The translations under genes were made by a program, and so were the position numbers. Shown here in pieces: positions 1-7,899 of a DNA stretch of 64,000 nucleotides; within the stretch, counting starts at the first letter, position 1, and each line of letters starts with the position of its first letter. Below the pieces are notes generated by a model that was given only the letters and a program-made list of their open reading frames with translations, made no database searches and was not told the DNA's origin. Source of the DNA: Mycobacterium sp. MBM (GTDB lineage Bacteria; Actinomycetota; Actinomycetes; Mycobacteriales; Mycobacteriaceae); assembly GCA_021648845.1 (NCBI GenBank), contig JAKJHY010000013.1, positions 124,001 to 188,000 on the forward strand. The letters are read 5' to 3'.

Positions 1-30
1 CGCACAGTAGGCCACGCCGTGAGGAACACG

Positions 31-624
31 ATGACAAGCGGAACCGCCATCACGGCGAAAGTCCACTCACTGAATCGACCGAACATGGTCGCCGTGGGCA
101 CCATCGTGTGGCTTTCAAGTGAACTGATGTTCTTCGCCGGTTTGTTCGCGATGTACTTCACGGCGCGCGCGCAGGCCGATACGTGGCCTCCAGAGCCCAC
201 CGAGTTGAATCTGGCACTGGCAGTTCCGGTGACGCTGGTGCTGGTCGCGTCCTCACTGACCTGCCAGATGGGGGTGTTCGCCGCCGAACGTGGCGACGTC
301 TTCGGCCTGCGCCGATGGTATGCCGTCACCCTGGTCATGGGCCTGTTCTTCGTCCTGGGCCAAGGCTATGAGTACATCAAACTCGTCGGCGAAGGGACCA
401 CCATCGCCAGCAGCGCCTACGGGTCGGTATTTTACTTGGCCACCGGGTTTCACGGACTGCACGTGATCGGTGGATTGGTGGCCTTCGCAATGCTGTTGGC
501 GCGTACGAGAATGAGTAAGTTCACCCCCGCCCAGGCAACAGCGGCAATCGTCGTCTCGTATTACTGGCACTTCGTGGACATCGTCTGGATCGCACTGTTC
601 GCCGTGATCTATTTCGTGCGATGA
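31..624 (+). CDS. ctaE: Cytochrome c oxidase subunit III
   Basis: Integral membrane subunit III of an aa3-type cytochrome c oxidase. The sequence is very close to mycobacterial CtaE as I know it: an N-terminal HSLNRPNMV stretch, WLSSELMFFAGLFA in helix 1, FGLRRWY, the ATGFHGLHV motif and a C-terminal YYWHFVDIVWI helix. Five transmembrane helices are apparent, as expected for the short actinobacterial form of about 200 residues. I chose the ATG at 31 because GAGGAA lies 5 bases upstream. A GTG at 19 is also in frame. It overlaps the next small gene by 4 bases. This is probably an accessory copy, because it sits in the island with ctaD, CopC and CtaG genes. Confidence 0.93.
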   Translation: MTSGTAITAKVHSLNRPNMVAVGTIVWLSSELMFFAGLFAMYFTARAQADTWPPEPTELNLALAVPVTLVLVASSLTCQMGVFAAERGDVFGLRRWYAVTLVMGLFFVLGQGYEYIKLVGEGTTIASSAYGSVFYLATGFHGLHVIGGLVAFAMLLARTRMSKFTPAQATAAIVVSYYWHFVDIVWIALFAVIYFVR

Positions 625-932
625 CCCCCCGTCTGATCGCACTATCCTCGGCGGTCGCCGTGACAGTCTTTGTCCTCTTCGCAGCACTGCCGGCTCCGGC
701 CCGAGCGGTTGCCTCGACGTCGTCGACACCCTCACCGACCATCACGACCCCCACCACCCACAGCTACGACGACTCACACCCCGATCAGCAGGAGTCCGGA
801 TCAAATCCGGCTTTCTGGATTTTGGGAGCCGCGGCTCTCGGCCTGATCATCATCGCCACCATCATGTTTCGCGCCGGGCGCCCACCCCGAGTACATCTGG
901 CGCGGGGTGGGCGCCCGGCCGATGGGCCGTAG
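621..932 (+). CDS. Small secreted or membrane-anchored protein, unknown function
   Basis: A 103-residue protein whose start overlaps the ctaE stop (ATGA), so translation is probably coupled. It has an N-terminal signal-like hydrophobic segment (about 7-30, ending PAPARA), a Ser/Thr/Pro-rich stretch with Asp and His (about 31-62), one transmembrane helix (about 65-85) and a short basic tail. I do not recognise the family. Position suggests an accessory factor of the oxidase, but that is inference. The last codons lie in a perfect 17-bp inverted repeat (873-919), which is unusual inside a coding sequence and may end transcription. Confidence 0.65.
   Translation: MTPRLIALSSAVAVTVFVLFAALPAPARAVASTSSTPSPTITTPTTHSYDDSHPDQQESGSNPAFWILGAAALGLIIIATIMFRAGRPPRVHLARGGRPADGP
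873..919 (+). terminator. Perfect 17-bp hairpin at the end of the ctaE operon
   Basis: The arms 873-889 and 903-919 are exact reverse complements, very GC-rich, with a 13-base loop. There is no U tract, so this resembles the U-less stem-loops proposed as mycobacterial terminators. It overlaps the last codons of the small gene and lies about 60 bases before the next promoter. Confidence 0.55.
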
Positions 933-977
933 CCGTAACCGACTGTTGCCGTGGCACTTACGCCTACTGCGTAACCG

Positions 978-1010
978 TTGAACTATCTACTGCCTTACTA
1001 CGTATATAAT
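978..1010 (+). promoter_or_regulatory. Promoter with BlaI-like box upstream of the DsbA-like gene
   Basis: TTGAAC (978-983) and TATAAT (1005-1010) could serve as -35 and -10, though their 21-base spacing is long. TACTACGTA (996-1004) lies between them and directly before the -10, so a bound repressor would block polymerase. The same word occurs in the tlpA/copC divergent promoter. Assigning it to BlaI is inference from the neighbouring blaI gene. Confidence 0.5.
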
Positions 1011-1079
1011 CGATCTTACGGCTACACGTCCAGGAACACGTGGCGACAACGGCCGCTATAGGCAAAAGGATGTGCACTG

Positions 1080-1736
1080 GTGGCCCCTCTCACACGACTT
1101 CTGTTGACCGCATTTGTGGTCATCACCGCCGTCATCGGCGCGGGGGTGTACCTGTCCGTGCGGGATGCATCCACCGTCACCGCCCAAGGGCAGGTCGAAG
1201 ACGCCGGGCAGCTCGTTCGAGACAACAGTCATCGCCTCAGCACCGCGCCCGACAGCGATGTCACCTTCGTCGAGTTTCTGGACTTCGAATGTGAAGCCTG
1301 CCGGGCAGCGTTCCCTCTCGTCGAGCAGCTACGCACCGAGTATGCCGACCGGGTCAACTTTGTGGTCCGCTACTTCCCCATCCAATCGCACTTCAACGCC
1401 GAGCGGGCGGCACGGGCCGTCGAGGCCGCCGCCCAGCAGGGCAAGTTCGAACCGATGTACAAGAGGATGTTCGAGACGCAGAGCCAGTGGGGTGAACAGC
1501 AAGAGCCCGCGGATGCGACCTTCCGCGGATTCGCCATCGAACTGGGCCTCGACACCCTCGCGTTCGACGCCGCCTACAACGATCCCGCCACCCTCGACCG
1601 CATCAACATTGATGTCGCAGACGGCGAAGCTTTGGGCGTCAAGGGCACTCCCACGATCTTCCTGGACGGTCAGCAACTGGAGTTCAGAACCTATGAGGAC
1701 ATGTCGGCAGCGGTCGACAAGGCACTGGCGAAGTAG
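1080..1736 (+). CDS. DsbA-like thiol-disulfide oxidoreductase, membrane-anchored
   Basis: A 218-residue thioredoxin-fold protein (Thioredoxin_4/DsbA type). One N-terminal membrane helix (about 5-27) anchors it outside the membrane. The CxxC active site is CEAC at 71-74, followed by a helical insertion and a cis-Pro loop (KGTPTIF, near 195). In actinobacteria such proteins oxidise or reduce exported Cys residues. Here it could prepare the copper-binding Cys pair of an oxidase subunit or fold the adjacent envelope enzymes, which is inference. Start GTG at 1080 has AAAGGA about 9 bases upstream. The L,D-transpeptidase gene follows after 19 bases, so the two are likely one operon behind the 978-1010 promoter. 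Confidence 0.85.
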   Translation: MAPLTRLLLTAFVVITAVIGAGVYLSVRDASTVTAQGQVEDAGQLVRDNSHRLSTAPDSDVTFVEFLDFECEACRAAFPLVEQLRTEYADRVNFVVRYFPIQSHFNAERAARAVEAAAQQGKFEPMYKRMFETQSQWGEQQEPADATFRGFAIELGLDTLAFDAAYNDPATLDRINIDVADGEALGVKGTPTIFLDGQQLEFRTYEDMSAAVDKALAK

Positions 1737-1755
1737 CGAAAGCATCAGGTAACCA

Positions 1756-2649
1756 ATGAATCCCATGTATCGTTCGCTCGCCGTGATCGTCGCCGCCGGA
1801 TCGGCGGTCATCGCGCTCTCGACGGATGCGACAGCATCTGCTGAACCGACGGTGCCGACCCCTACCGTCCCGAGCGAGCCGTTCGCGGCACCGGTTGCGC
1901 CCGGCGCAACACCCGCGGGGCAGAACACAGAACCTTATGTCGGCGAGCCGGTCTTCGCGCCGCCCACCTTCAATCCGCTCAACGGCTCCTTGGTCGGTGT
2001 GGCGAAGCCCATCATCATCAATTTTCAACGTCCGATCGCCAACCGCCCGATGGCCGAACAAGCCGTCCGCATCTCCTCGAACCCTCCAGTGCCCGGGAAG
2101 TTCTACTGGATGACCGACACTCAGCTGCGCTGGCGCCCTGTGGACTTCTGGCCCGCCGACACGATCGTCAACATCGATGCCGGCGGCACGAAGTCGAGCT
2201 TTCGCACCGGCGACGCGCTGGTGGCTACCATCAACGACGCGACCCACCAGATGGAGGTCATGCGAAACGGCGCGCTCATCAAGACGATCCCGGTATCGCT
2301 GGGTAAACCGGGGTATGAAACCCCCAACGGCACTTACTACGTGCTGGAGAAGTTCGCCGACATGGTCATGGACTCTTCCACCTATGGAGTTCCGATCGAT
2401 TCCGCGGAGGGCTACCGGTTGAAAGTTCAGGACGCGGTACGTATCAACAACGCGGGGATCTTCGTGCACGGGGCTCCATGGTCGGTCGCCGATCAAGGCA
2501 AGCGCAACGTCAGTCACGGCTGCCCGAACCTGAGTCCTGCGGACGCTCAGTGGTTCTTCGACAACTTCGGCAGCGGAGACCCAGTCGTGGTCAAGAACTC
2601 GGTCGGCACCTACACCGAGAACGACGGTGCACAGGACTGGCAGATCTGA
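1756..2649 (+). CDS. L,D-transpeptidase (Ig-like domain plus YkuD)
   Basis: An exported 297-residue L,D-transpeptidase that would make 3-3 cross-links in peptidoglycan. It has a signal peptide (about 1-29), a Pro-rich linker, an Ig-like domain (about 62-150) and a YkuD catalytic domain (about 152-285). The catalytic signature is complete: His238 in HGAPWS, and His254, Gly255 and Cys256 in SHGCPN. Layout and C-terminal sequence resemble mycobacterial Ldt proteins. These enzymes tolerate most beta-lactams except carbapenems, which makes placement in a cluster carrying blaI/blaR notable. It follows the DsbA-like gene closely and converges on the cyclase gene with 5 bases between stops. Confidence 0.92.
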   Translation: MNPMYRSLAVIVAAGSAVIALSTDATASAEPTVPTPTVPSEPFAAPVAPGATPAGQNTEPYVGEPVFAPPTFNPLNGSLVGVAKPIIINFQRPIANRPMAEQAVRISSNPPVPGKFYWMTDTQLRWRPVDFWPADTIVNIDAGGTKSSFRTGDALVATINDATHQMEVMRNGALIKTIPVSLGKPGYETPNGTYYVLEKFADMVMDSSTYGVPIDSAEGYRLKVQDAVRINNAGIFVHGAPWSVADQGKRNVSHGCPNLSPADAQWFFDNFGSGDPVVVKNSVGTYTENDGAQDWQI

Positions 2650-2654
2650 CCCAG

Positions 2655-3323
2655 TCACGCCAGCGACGTGCGCCGTTCGTACTGGCGTAGACACGCCAAC
2701 GAACAGAAGCGATACGACACGCCCCCCACTGAGATCGCCCATTTCGGGGTACCGGAGCCGACGTGCATCCGGCACATCGGATCGACGTGTTCCCGATGGC
2801 TGCTCCCGACGTCGAGGACGAACGCCTCGACCGGCACCTCGATATTGCGTAAAGACAACGGCCCCAACGCTACCGCTTCGGGTTCGGCTCCGTCCCGCAG
2901 CTGCGAGACTGCGGTGATACTGGCAACAATTTGACCGGACTCGGCGATGTCGGCAAGCCTGGCCGCGATATTGACAGTCGATCCGAACACATCGCCCCGG
3001 CGTTGGACCACCGTACCCGCGCTCATCCCCGCACGCAGCAACGGGAATCCGGAACTTCCCCGGGTCACCTCGTTGAGGCGGAGCAGCAATCGGAGCGCGC
3101 TTACCGCGTCTGTGCTGGTGATCATGAGAGCGTCACCGATGGTCTTGACCACCCAGTCGCCCGGCTCCAGCAGCGTCTCGGCGACCTCGGCGAAGTCGCT
3201 CGCCAGGCGGGCGGCGTGATGATCGCCGTGCACATTGGTCAACGCCGTGAAACCCGCCATGTCGACGAATACGACGACCGTGTCGACGTCGTCGTGCTCG
3301 AAACCGACCGCCAGACCGGACAT
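2655..3323 (-). CDS. Class III nucleotidyl cyclase fused to a YHS metal-binding domain
   Basis: A 222-residue soluble protein. Residues about 14-172 form a class III adenylate/guanylate cyclase catalytic domain with the key residues present: Asp21 in the FxDxxGFT metal site, Lys60 and Asp64 in the KTIGD loop, and the Asn118/Arg122 transition-state pair in VNIAARL. Residues about 178-216 form a YHS domain (DPMC at 181-184, Cys207 and Cys211), a small module found on heavy-metal ATPases and metal-binding proteins. It starts 8 bases after the P1B ATPase gene and is probably co-transcribed with it. I infer cAMP synthesis tuned by a metal ion. The fusion is unusual and the sensing role is untested. 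Confidence 0.85.
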   Translation of the reverse strand: MSGLAVGFEHDDVDTVVVFVDMAGFTALTNVHGDHHAARLASDFAEVAETLLEPGDWVVKTIGDALMITSTDAVSALRLLLRLNEVTRGSSGFPLLRAGMSAGTVVQRRGDVFGSTVNIAARLADIAESGQIVASITAVSQLRDGAEPEAVALGPLSLRNIEVPVEAFVLDVGSSHREHVDPMCRMHVGSGTPKWAISVGGVSYRFCSLACLRQYERRTSLA

Positions 3324-3331
3324 CGCTGCAG

Positions 3332-5848
3332 CTACCTCGCGTTCAGTGAGGTCGGCGTGGTCAGCGGCCGTACCGGCGTCGCGAGCAGGCGCAGCGCGTT
3401 GACCACGACGATGAGCGTCGACCCCTCATGGATGAGCACCGCCGGCCCGATGCCCAAGCCCAGAACCGTTGCCGGGATGAGCAGTGCGACGATACCCAGG
3501 CTCGCCCAGAGATTCTGCTTGATGATGCGGGAGGACCGCCTGCTCAGATCTACCGCGAACGGCAGCGCCGTGAGGTCGTCGGACATCAAGGCGATGTCGG
3601 CGGTCTCCAGCGCCACGTCGGACCCGGCCGCCCCCATGGCGATGCCGACGCTCGCGCTGGCCATCGCAGGCGCATCGTTGACACCGTCGCCGACCATGCC
3701 GACTCGTCCGTGGCGCAACCGCAGCGCCGCGATCTCGGACACCTTGTCCTCGGGCATCAGGTCGCCGCGCGCGAACCCGACACCCACCTGGGCCGCGACG
3801 GCATCGGCCACCCGTTGATTGTCACCGGACAACATGACGGTGTGCTCGATTCCGAGATCGCCCAGACGCGTGATCACCGCCGCGGCCTCGGGCCTGGGTA
3901 CATCCATCACTCCGATCGCACCCAACCAGCGCTCGCCCGCGCGCACCACCATGGTGGTGCGGCCCGCCTGTTCCAGAAAGTCGACATCTGCGGCCAGTTG
4001 GCTGGGCAGCTGTAATCCAGCTTCGGTGAAGAGTTCGCGCTTCCCGATCAGGACTTCGATGCCCTCCACGGAGGCCGCGATGCCGCGACCGATGACCGCG
4101 CGGACATCGGTCGCCCTGGGCACCCCGGCCCCGTCCAGCCGGGCACGACCGTCGCGGACGATGGCGCGCGCGAGCGGGTGATCGCTTTGCTCCTCAACAG
4201 CCACTGCGACACTGAGCAATTCGGCATCACCGGAACCTGTCGTGGCGATCACGTCGGCGATCTGCGGCCGACCCTCGGTCAGCGTTCCGGTCTTGTCGAA
4301 CGCCAACACCTGAACGCGGCCGAGTTCCTCCAGTGCGGCACCGCCTTTGACCAGCACGCCGGCCCGGGCCGCCCGGGCCACCGCCGACAACACCGCGCTC
4401 GGGGTGGCGATGGCCAGCGCGCAGGGGCTTGCGGCCACCAGCACGGCCAGTGCCCGGTAGACGGTGGCGGTGAATGGCTCATCCACCACCAGGCCGGCGA
4501 ACAGCAACAGCACCACACCGACAAGGATTGTCGGCACGAAGATGCGTTGGAATTTGTCGGTGAAGCGCTGAGTCGAGGTGGTCTTGGTCTGGGCCTGCGC
4601 GACCAGCCGGACGACCCGCGCCAACGTCGAGTCGGCAGCCAATCGGGACACCTGGATTTCGAGGGCACCGGACCCGTTGATCGTGCCGGCGAACACCCGC
4701 GATGTCGCGTCCAGGAGTTCCGGTGCGGCTGTTGCCGCAGCGACATCGGGTACGGGTCGCTTGTCGACGGGCACGCTCTCTCCGGTGACCGGAGCCTGGT
4801 CGATGCTGCTGGCGCCGGCGACGACGAAGCCATCGGCGGCAAGTCGCATATCGGACCGCACCACGACGATATCCCCGACACGCAGGTCCGCAACGGGTAT
4901 CTCGATGGTGTCGCCGGTTCTCCCACGCCGCACGAGGGCAGTCTTGGGCGCCAGCTCGGCGAGCGCCTCGATCGCTCGGCGGGCGCGGCCCATCGCGTAT
5001 CCCTCCAGCGCATGACCGACGCTGAACAGAAACAGCAACAGCGCGCCTTCGGCGACTTCACCGAGCGCGGCGGCACCGGCCGCCGACACCAGCATGAGGA
5101 AGTCGATCTCGAACCTCCCGTGCCGGACACTGGCATAGGCCTCTTGCACGGTGAAGTACGCACCGAAGAAGAACGCCAGGCAGTAAACCACCACCTCGAC
5201 AGCCCGGGGGGTGCCGGCGAAGGCGGCCAGTAACCACCCGGTCAGCAGCAATGCGCCAGACAGACCCGCGAAGACGAGTTCGCTACGCTCCCCCAAGATT
5301 CCGCCATGGCGATGCTCATGGTCCGAAGGGTCCTCGGGGTGCGTGTGATCGCCTTCGACATCGGATGCCGGCGGTTGAGCGCGACTCCATTCAGCGATGG
5401 CGTCGACGATCTCCTGTCCGGTGACTGCTGAGCGCTCGAATTCGACTTCGACCGAGCGCGGTGTCTGCTGTGCAGCAACGACTCCCGGCAGCGCACGCAG
5501 CTTTTCGATCACGGCGGCGAGGATGGTCTGGTCGTTGTCGATGTCGGTCGGCGACCAGCTCAGGTGGCCGTACTGGGTGGTGATGGTTTCGGCCGCCTGA
5601 CGTGCCCGCCGTTGCACGTCGACCGCGCTCACCGTGCCCGGGTCGTAATGCACGCATAGACGAGGTGTGGGGCTGGCCCCCGCAATGAGATGTGCTTCCT
5701 TGATGATCGCGTCGGCAGCGAGGCCGTAAGTCAGCCGGTCTGCACAGCGCTCGTCGCTACTGGGAAGGAGGTCGGCAAGTTCGAGCGCCAGAGTTTTGAT
5801 CGCCGGCGACGTGTTGCGGTCAGATGCGCCGCAGTCTCGATCGGTCAT
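3332..5848 (-). CDS. Heavy-metal P1B-type ATPase (P1B-4-like)
   Basis: An 838-residue metal-exporting P-type ATPase. The N-terminal region (about 1-190) lacks a clear CxxC metal-binding domain but carries a His-rich linker before the first membrane helix (HTHPEDPSDHEHRHGG). The core has TGES, the membrane Ser-Pro-Cys ion site (ASPCALA), the DKTGT phosphorylation site, HPLA, GDGVND and a C-terminal HEGSTLIVVVNALRLL helix. SPC together with HEGS/T points to the P1B-4 group (Co, Zn or Fe export, as CtpD/CtpJ) rather than CPC copper pumps. I chose the ATG at 5848, which lies 7 bases beyond a TATAAT, so the transcript looks leaderless. An ATG at 5866 is in frame but upstream of the predicted RNA start. 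Confidence 0.9.
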   Translation of the reverse strand: MTDRDCGASDRNTSPAIKTLALELADLLPSSDERCADRLTYGLAADAIIKEAHLIAGASPTPRLCVHYDPGTVSAVDVQRRARQAAETITTQYGHLSWSPTDIDNDQTILAAVIEKLRALPGVVAAQQTPRSVEVEFERSAVTGQEIVDAIAEWSRAQPPASDVEGDHTHPEDPSDHEHRHGGILGERSELVFAGLSGALLLTGWLLAAFAGTPRAVEVVVYCLAFFFGAYFTVQEAYASVRHGRFEIDFLMLVSAAGAAALGEVAEGALLLFLFSVGHALEGYAMGRARRAIEALAELAPKTALVRRGRTGDTIEIPVADLRVGDIVVVRSDMRLAADGFVVAGASSIDQAPVTGESVPVDKRPVPDVAAATAAPELLDATSRVFAGTINGSGALEIQVSRLAADSTLARVVRLVAQAQTKTTSTQRFTDKFQRIFVPTILVGVVLLLFAGLVVDEPFTATVYRALAVLVAASPCALAIATPSAVLSAVARAARAGVLVKGGAALEELGRVQVLAFDKTGTLTEGRPQIADVIATTGSGDAELLSVAVAVEEQSDHPLARAIVRDGRARLDGAGVPRATDVRAVIGRGIAASVEGIEVLIGKRELFTEAGLQLPSQLAADVDFLEQAGRTTMVVRAGERWLGAIGVMDVPRPEAAAVITRLGDLGIEHTVMLSGDNQRVADAVAAQVGVGFARGDLMPEDKVSEIAALRLRHGRVGMVGDGVNDAPAMASASVGIAMGAAGSDVALETADIALMSDDLTALPFAVDLSRRSSRIIKQNLWASLGIVALLIPATVLGLGIGPAVLIHEGSTLIVVVNALRLLATPVRPLTTPTSLNAR

Positions 5849-5886
5849 ACATGCAATTATACGCATGTATGCATGTGGGTCGTCAA
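5847..5886 (-). promoter_or_regulatory. Leaderless promoter and metal-type operator of the P1B-4 ATPase
   Basis: On the minus strand, TTGACG (5886-5881) and TATAAT (5861-5856) form a promoter with a 19-base spacer. The ATG at 5848 falls at the expected RNA start. A 24-bp dyad, ATACATGC-N8-GCATGTAT (5847-5870), covers the -10 and the start codon, as ArsR/SmtB repressor sites often do. Confidence 0.6.
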
Positions 5887-5889
5887 TGC

Positions 5890-7635
5890 TCAGGTGCGGA
5901 CGTGCTCGTCATCAAGTCGGGTCACGTCGCCGTCATCGGGTCCGTGCGCTCGGCCGATATGGGCCTCGGCACGCATTCGCTCCACCATGTGCGGGTAGTG
6001 CAGCTCGAATGCCGGCCGCTCCGAACGGATCCGGGGCAGTTCGGTGAAGTTGTGCCGCGGCGGCGGGCAGCTGGTGGCCCACTCCAGGGAGTTGCCGTAA
6101 CCCCACGGATCGTCGACAGTCACCGGTTCGCCGTAACGCCAGCTCTTGAACACGTTCCAGACGAACGGCAACGTCGAGATCCCCAACACGAGTGCACCGA
6201 TGGTAGAGATGACGTTCAGCGTGGTGAAACCGTCGGTGGACAGGTAGTCCGCGTAGCGACGCGGCATCCCGTCGTTGCCGAGCCAGTGTTGGACCAGGAA
6301 CGTGGCGTGAAAGCCCAGGAAGGTCAGCCAGAAGTGCAGCTTGCCCAGGCGCTCGTCGAGCAGACGGCCGGTCATCTTCGGGAACCAGAAGTAGATGCCC
6401 GCGTAGGTGGCAAACACGATGGTGCCGAAGAGCACGTAATGGAAATGCGCGATGACGAAATAGGTTTCGCTCACCTGAAAATCGATCGGCGGGCTGGCCA
6501 GCAGCACACCCGACAGACCACCGAGCAGGAAGGTGACCAGGAAGCCCACCGAGAACAGCATCGGCGTCTCGAAGGTCAACTGCCCCTTCCACATCGTGCC
6601 TATCCAGTTGAAGAACTTGATACCGGTCGGCACCGCGATCAGGAACGTCATGAACGAGAAGAACGGCAGCAGCACCGCACCGGTGGCGTACATGTGGTGC
6701 GCCCACACCGCGACCGAGAGCGCCGCGATACCGAGCGTCGCGTAGATCAGGGTGGTGTACCCGAAGATCGGCTTGCGGCTGAACACCGGAAAGATCTCAC
6801 TCACGATGCCGAAGAACGGCAGCGCGATGATGTACACCTCGGGGTGACCGAAGAACCAGAACAGGTGCTGCCACAGCAACACTCCGCCGTTGGCCGGGTC
6901 GTAGATGAGTGAGCCGAGGTGGCGATCGGAGAGCAGCGCGAACAGGGCGGCGGTCAGCAGTGGGAAGGCCAGCAGCACCAGGATCGAGGTCACCAGGATG
7001 TTCCAGGTGAAGATCGGCATCCGGAACATGGTCATACCGGGGGCGCGCATGCAGACCACCGTGGTGATCATGTTCACCGCGCCCAGGATGGTGCCCAGAC
7101 CACCGACGATCAGCCCGACGATCCACAGATCGGCGCCGGCTCCGGGAGTGTGGATGACGTTCGACAGGGGCGTGTAAGCAGTCCAGCCGAAGTCGGCGGC
7201 GCCGCCGGGGGTGATGAAGCCGCCCATGGCGATCAGCGCACCGAACAGGAACAGCCAGTAGGACAAGGAGTTCAGCCGCGGGAAGGCGACGTCGGGGGCG
7301 CCGATCTGCAGCGGGAGCACCAGGTTCGCGAAACCGAACACGATCGGGGTGGCATAGAACAGCAGCATGACCGTGCCGTGCATGGTGAACAGCTGGTTGT
7401 ACTGCTCGTTGGAGAGGAACTGCAGGCCCGGCACCGTCAGCTCGGTGCGCATCAGCAGCGCCATCAGCCCGCCGGCCATGAAGAACCCGAAGCAGGTCAC
7501 CACATACATCATCCCGATCACCTTGTGATCGGTGGTGGTGATCATCTTGTAGATGAGGTTGCCCTTGGGGCCCATGCGCTGCGGGAACGGCCGCCGTGCC
7601 TCGAGTTCTCCCGCCGGGGGCGCTTCGGCTACCAA
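5890..7635 (-). CDS. ctaD: Cytochrome c oxidase subunit I
   Basis: Catalytic subunit I of an aa3-type cytochrome c oxidase, 581 residues from the chosen start, with twelve predicted helices. Haem- and copper-binding motifs are intact: TMHGTVMLLF (low-spin haem His), FFGHPEVYI (Cu_B His and cross-linked Tyr), AHHMY, and AHFHYV (haem a3 and a His ligands). The ending SCPPPRHNFTELPRIRSERP is typical of mycobacterial CtaD. A TTG at 7635 has AGGAGG 5 bases upstream and gives an N-terminus like housekeeping CtaD (VAEAPP). An ATG at 7677 is in frame but lacks a ribosome site. It is preceded by BlaI-like dyads, so this is an island copy under regulation unlike the chromosomal gene. Confidence 0.93.
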   Translation of the reverse strand: MVAEAPPAGELEARRPFPQRMGPKGNLIYKMITTTDHKVIGMMYVVTCFGFFMAGGLMALLMRTELTVPGLQFLSNEQYNQLFTMHGTVMLLFYATPIVFGFANLVLPLQIGAPDVAFPRLNSLSYWLFLFGALIAMGGFITPGGAADFGWTAYTPLSNVIHTPGAGADLWIVGLIVGGLGTILGAVNMITTVVCMRAPGMTMFRMPIFTWNILVTSILVLLAFPLLTAALFALLSDRHLGSLIYDPANGGVLLWQHLFWFFGHPEVYIIALPFFGIVSEIFPVFSRKPIFGYTTLIYATLGIAALSVAVWAHHMYATGAVLLPFFSFMTFLIAVPTGIKFFNWIGTMWKGQLTFETPMLFSVGFLVTFLLGGLSGVLLASPPIDFQVSETYFVIAHFHYVLFGTIVFATYAGIYFWFPKMTGRLLDERLGKLHFWLTFLGFHATFLVQHWLGNDGMPRRYADYLSTDGFTTLNVISTIGALVLGISTLPFVWNVFKSWRYGEPVTVDDPWGYGNSLEWATSCPPPRHNFTELPRIRSERPAFELHYPHMVERMRAEAHIGRAHGPDDGDVTRLDDEHVRT

Positions 7636-7703
7636 CGAATCCTCCTGCTGCCGCGTGTCCCTCGCAGACCGTGTCATCTACTAGGTAGACCCGTAGATTA
7701 ACC

Positions 7704-7720
7704 TACTGAGTAGCTCAGTA
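7704..7720 (-). promoter_or_regulatory. BlaI-like dyad upstream of ctaD
   Basis: TACTGAG-CTA-CTCAGTA is a perfect 17-bp inverted repeat, about 70 bases before the ctaD start. The flanks carry further GTAG/CTAC words (7691-7702 and 7730-7736). The half-site resembles the TACTAC/GTAGTA words found elsewhere in this cluster. Confidence 0.5.
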
Positions 7721-7865
7721 CTAATTTAAGTAGTTTTAAGCGGGCAGTGTCGGACGTTGGCGCTGGCCATCGAAGCGCCGCCTTGGCCGCGGAGCTTCAC
7801 GACGCGCGACGACGACCCACTGACGGTTGCCGAATCGCTTTCGCTCAGTTAGCGTCTCGCCATCA

Positions 7866-7885
7866 GATAACAGAACGGTAACGGC
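7866..7885 (+). promoter_or_regulatory. Possible MtrA-type direct repeat before the M23 peptidase gene
   Basis: GATAACAGA and GGTAACGGC are spaced 11 bases apart, resembling two loosely conserved 9-base direct repeats described for the response regulator MtrA. The match is partial. The position just before the start would suit control of a cell-wall hydrolase gene. Confidence 0.25.
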
Positions 7886-7899
7886 AGGGGAAGTTCGAT

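Noticed and set aside
5824..6912. 362-codon open frame antisense to ctaD
   Set aside because: Overlaps the conserved C-terminal half of ctaD and consists of Arg/Gln/His-rich sequence without motifs.
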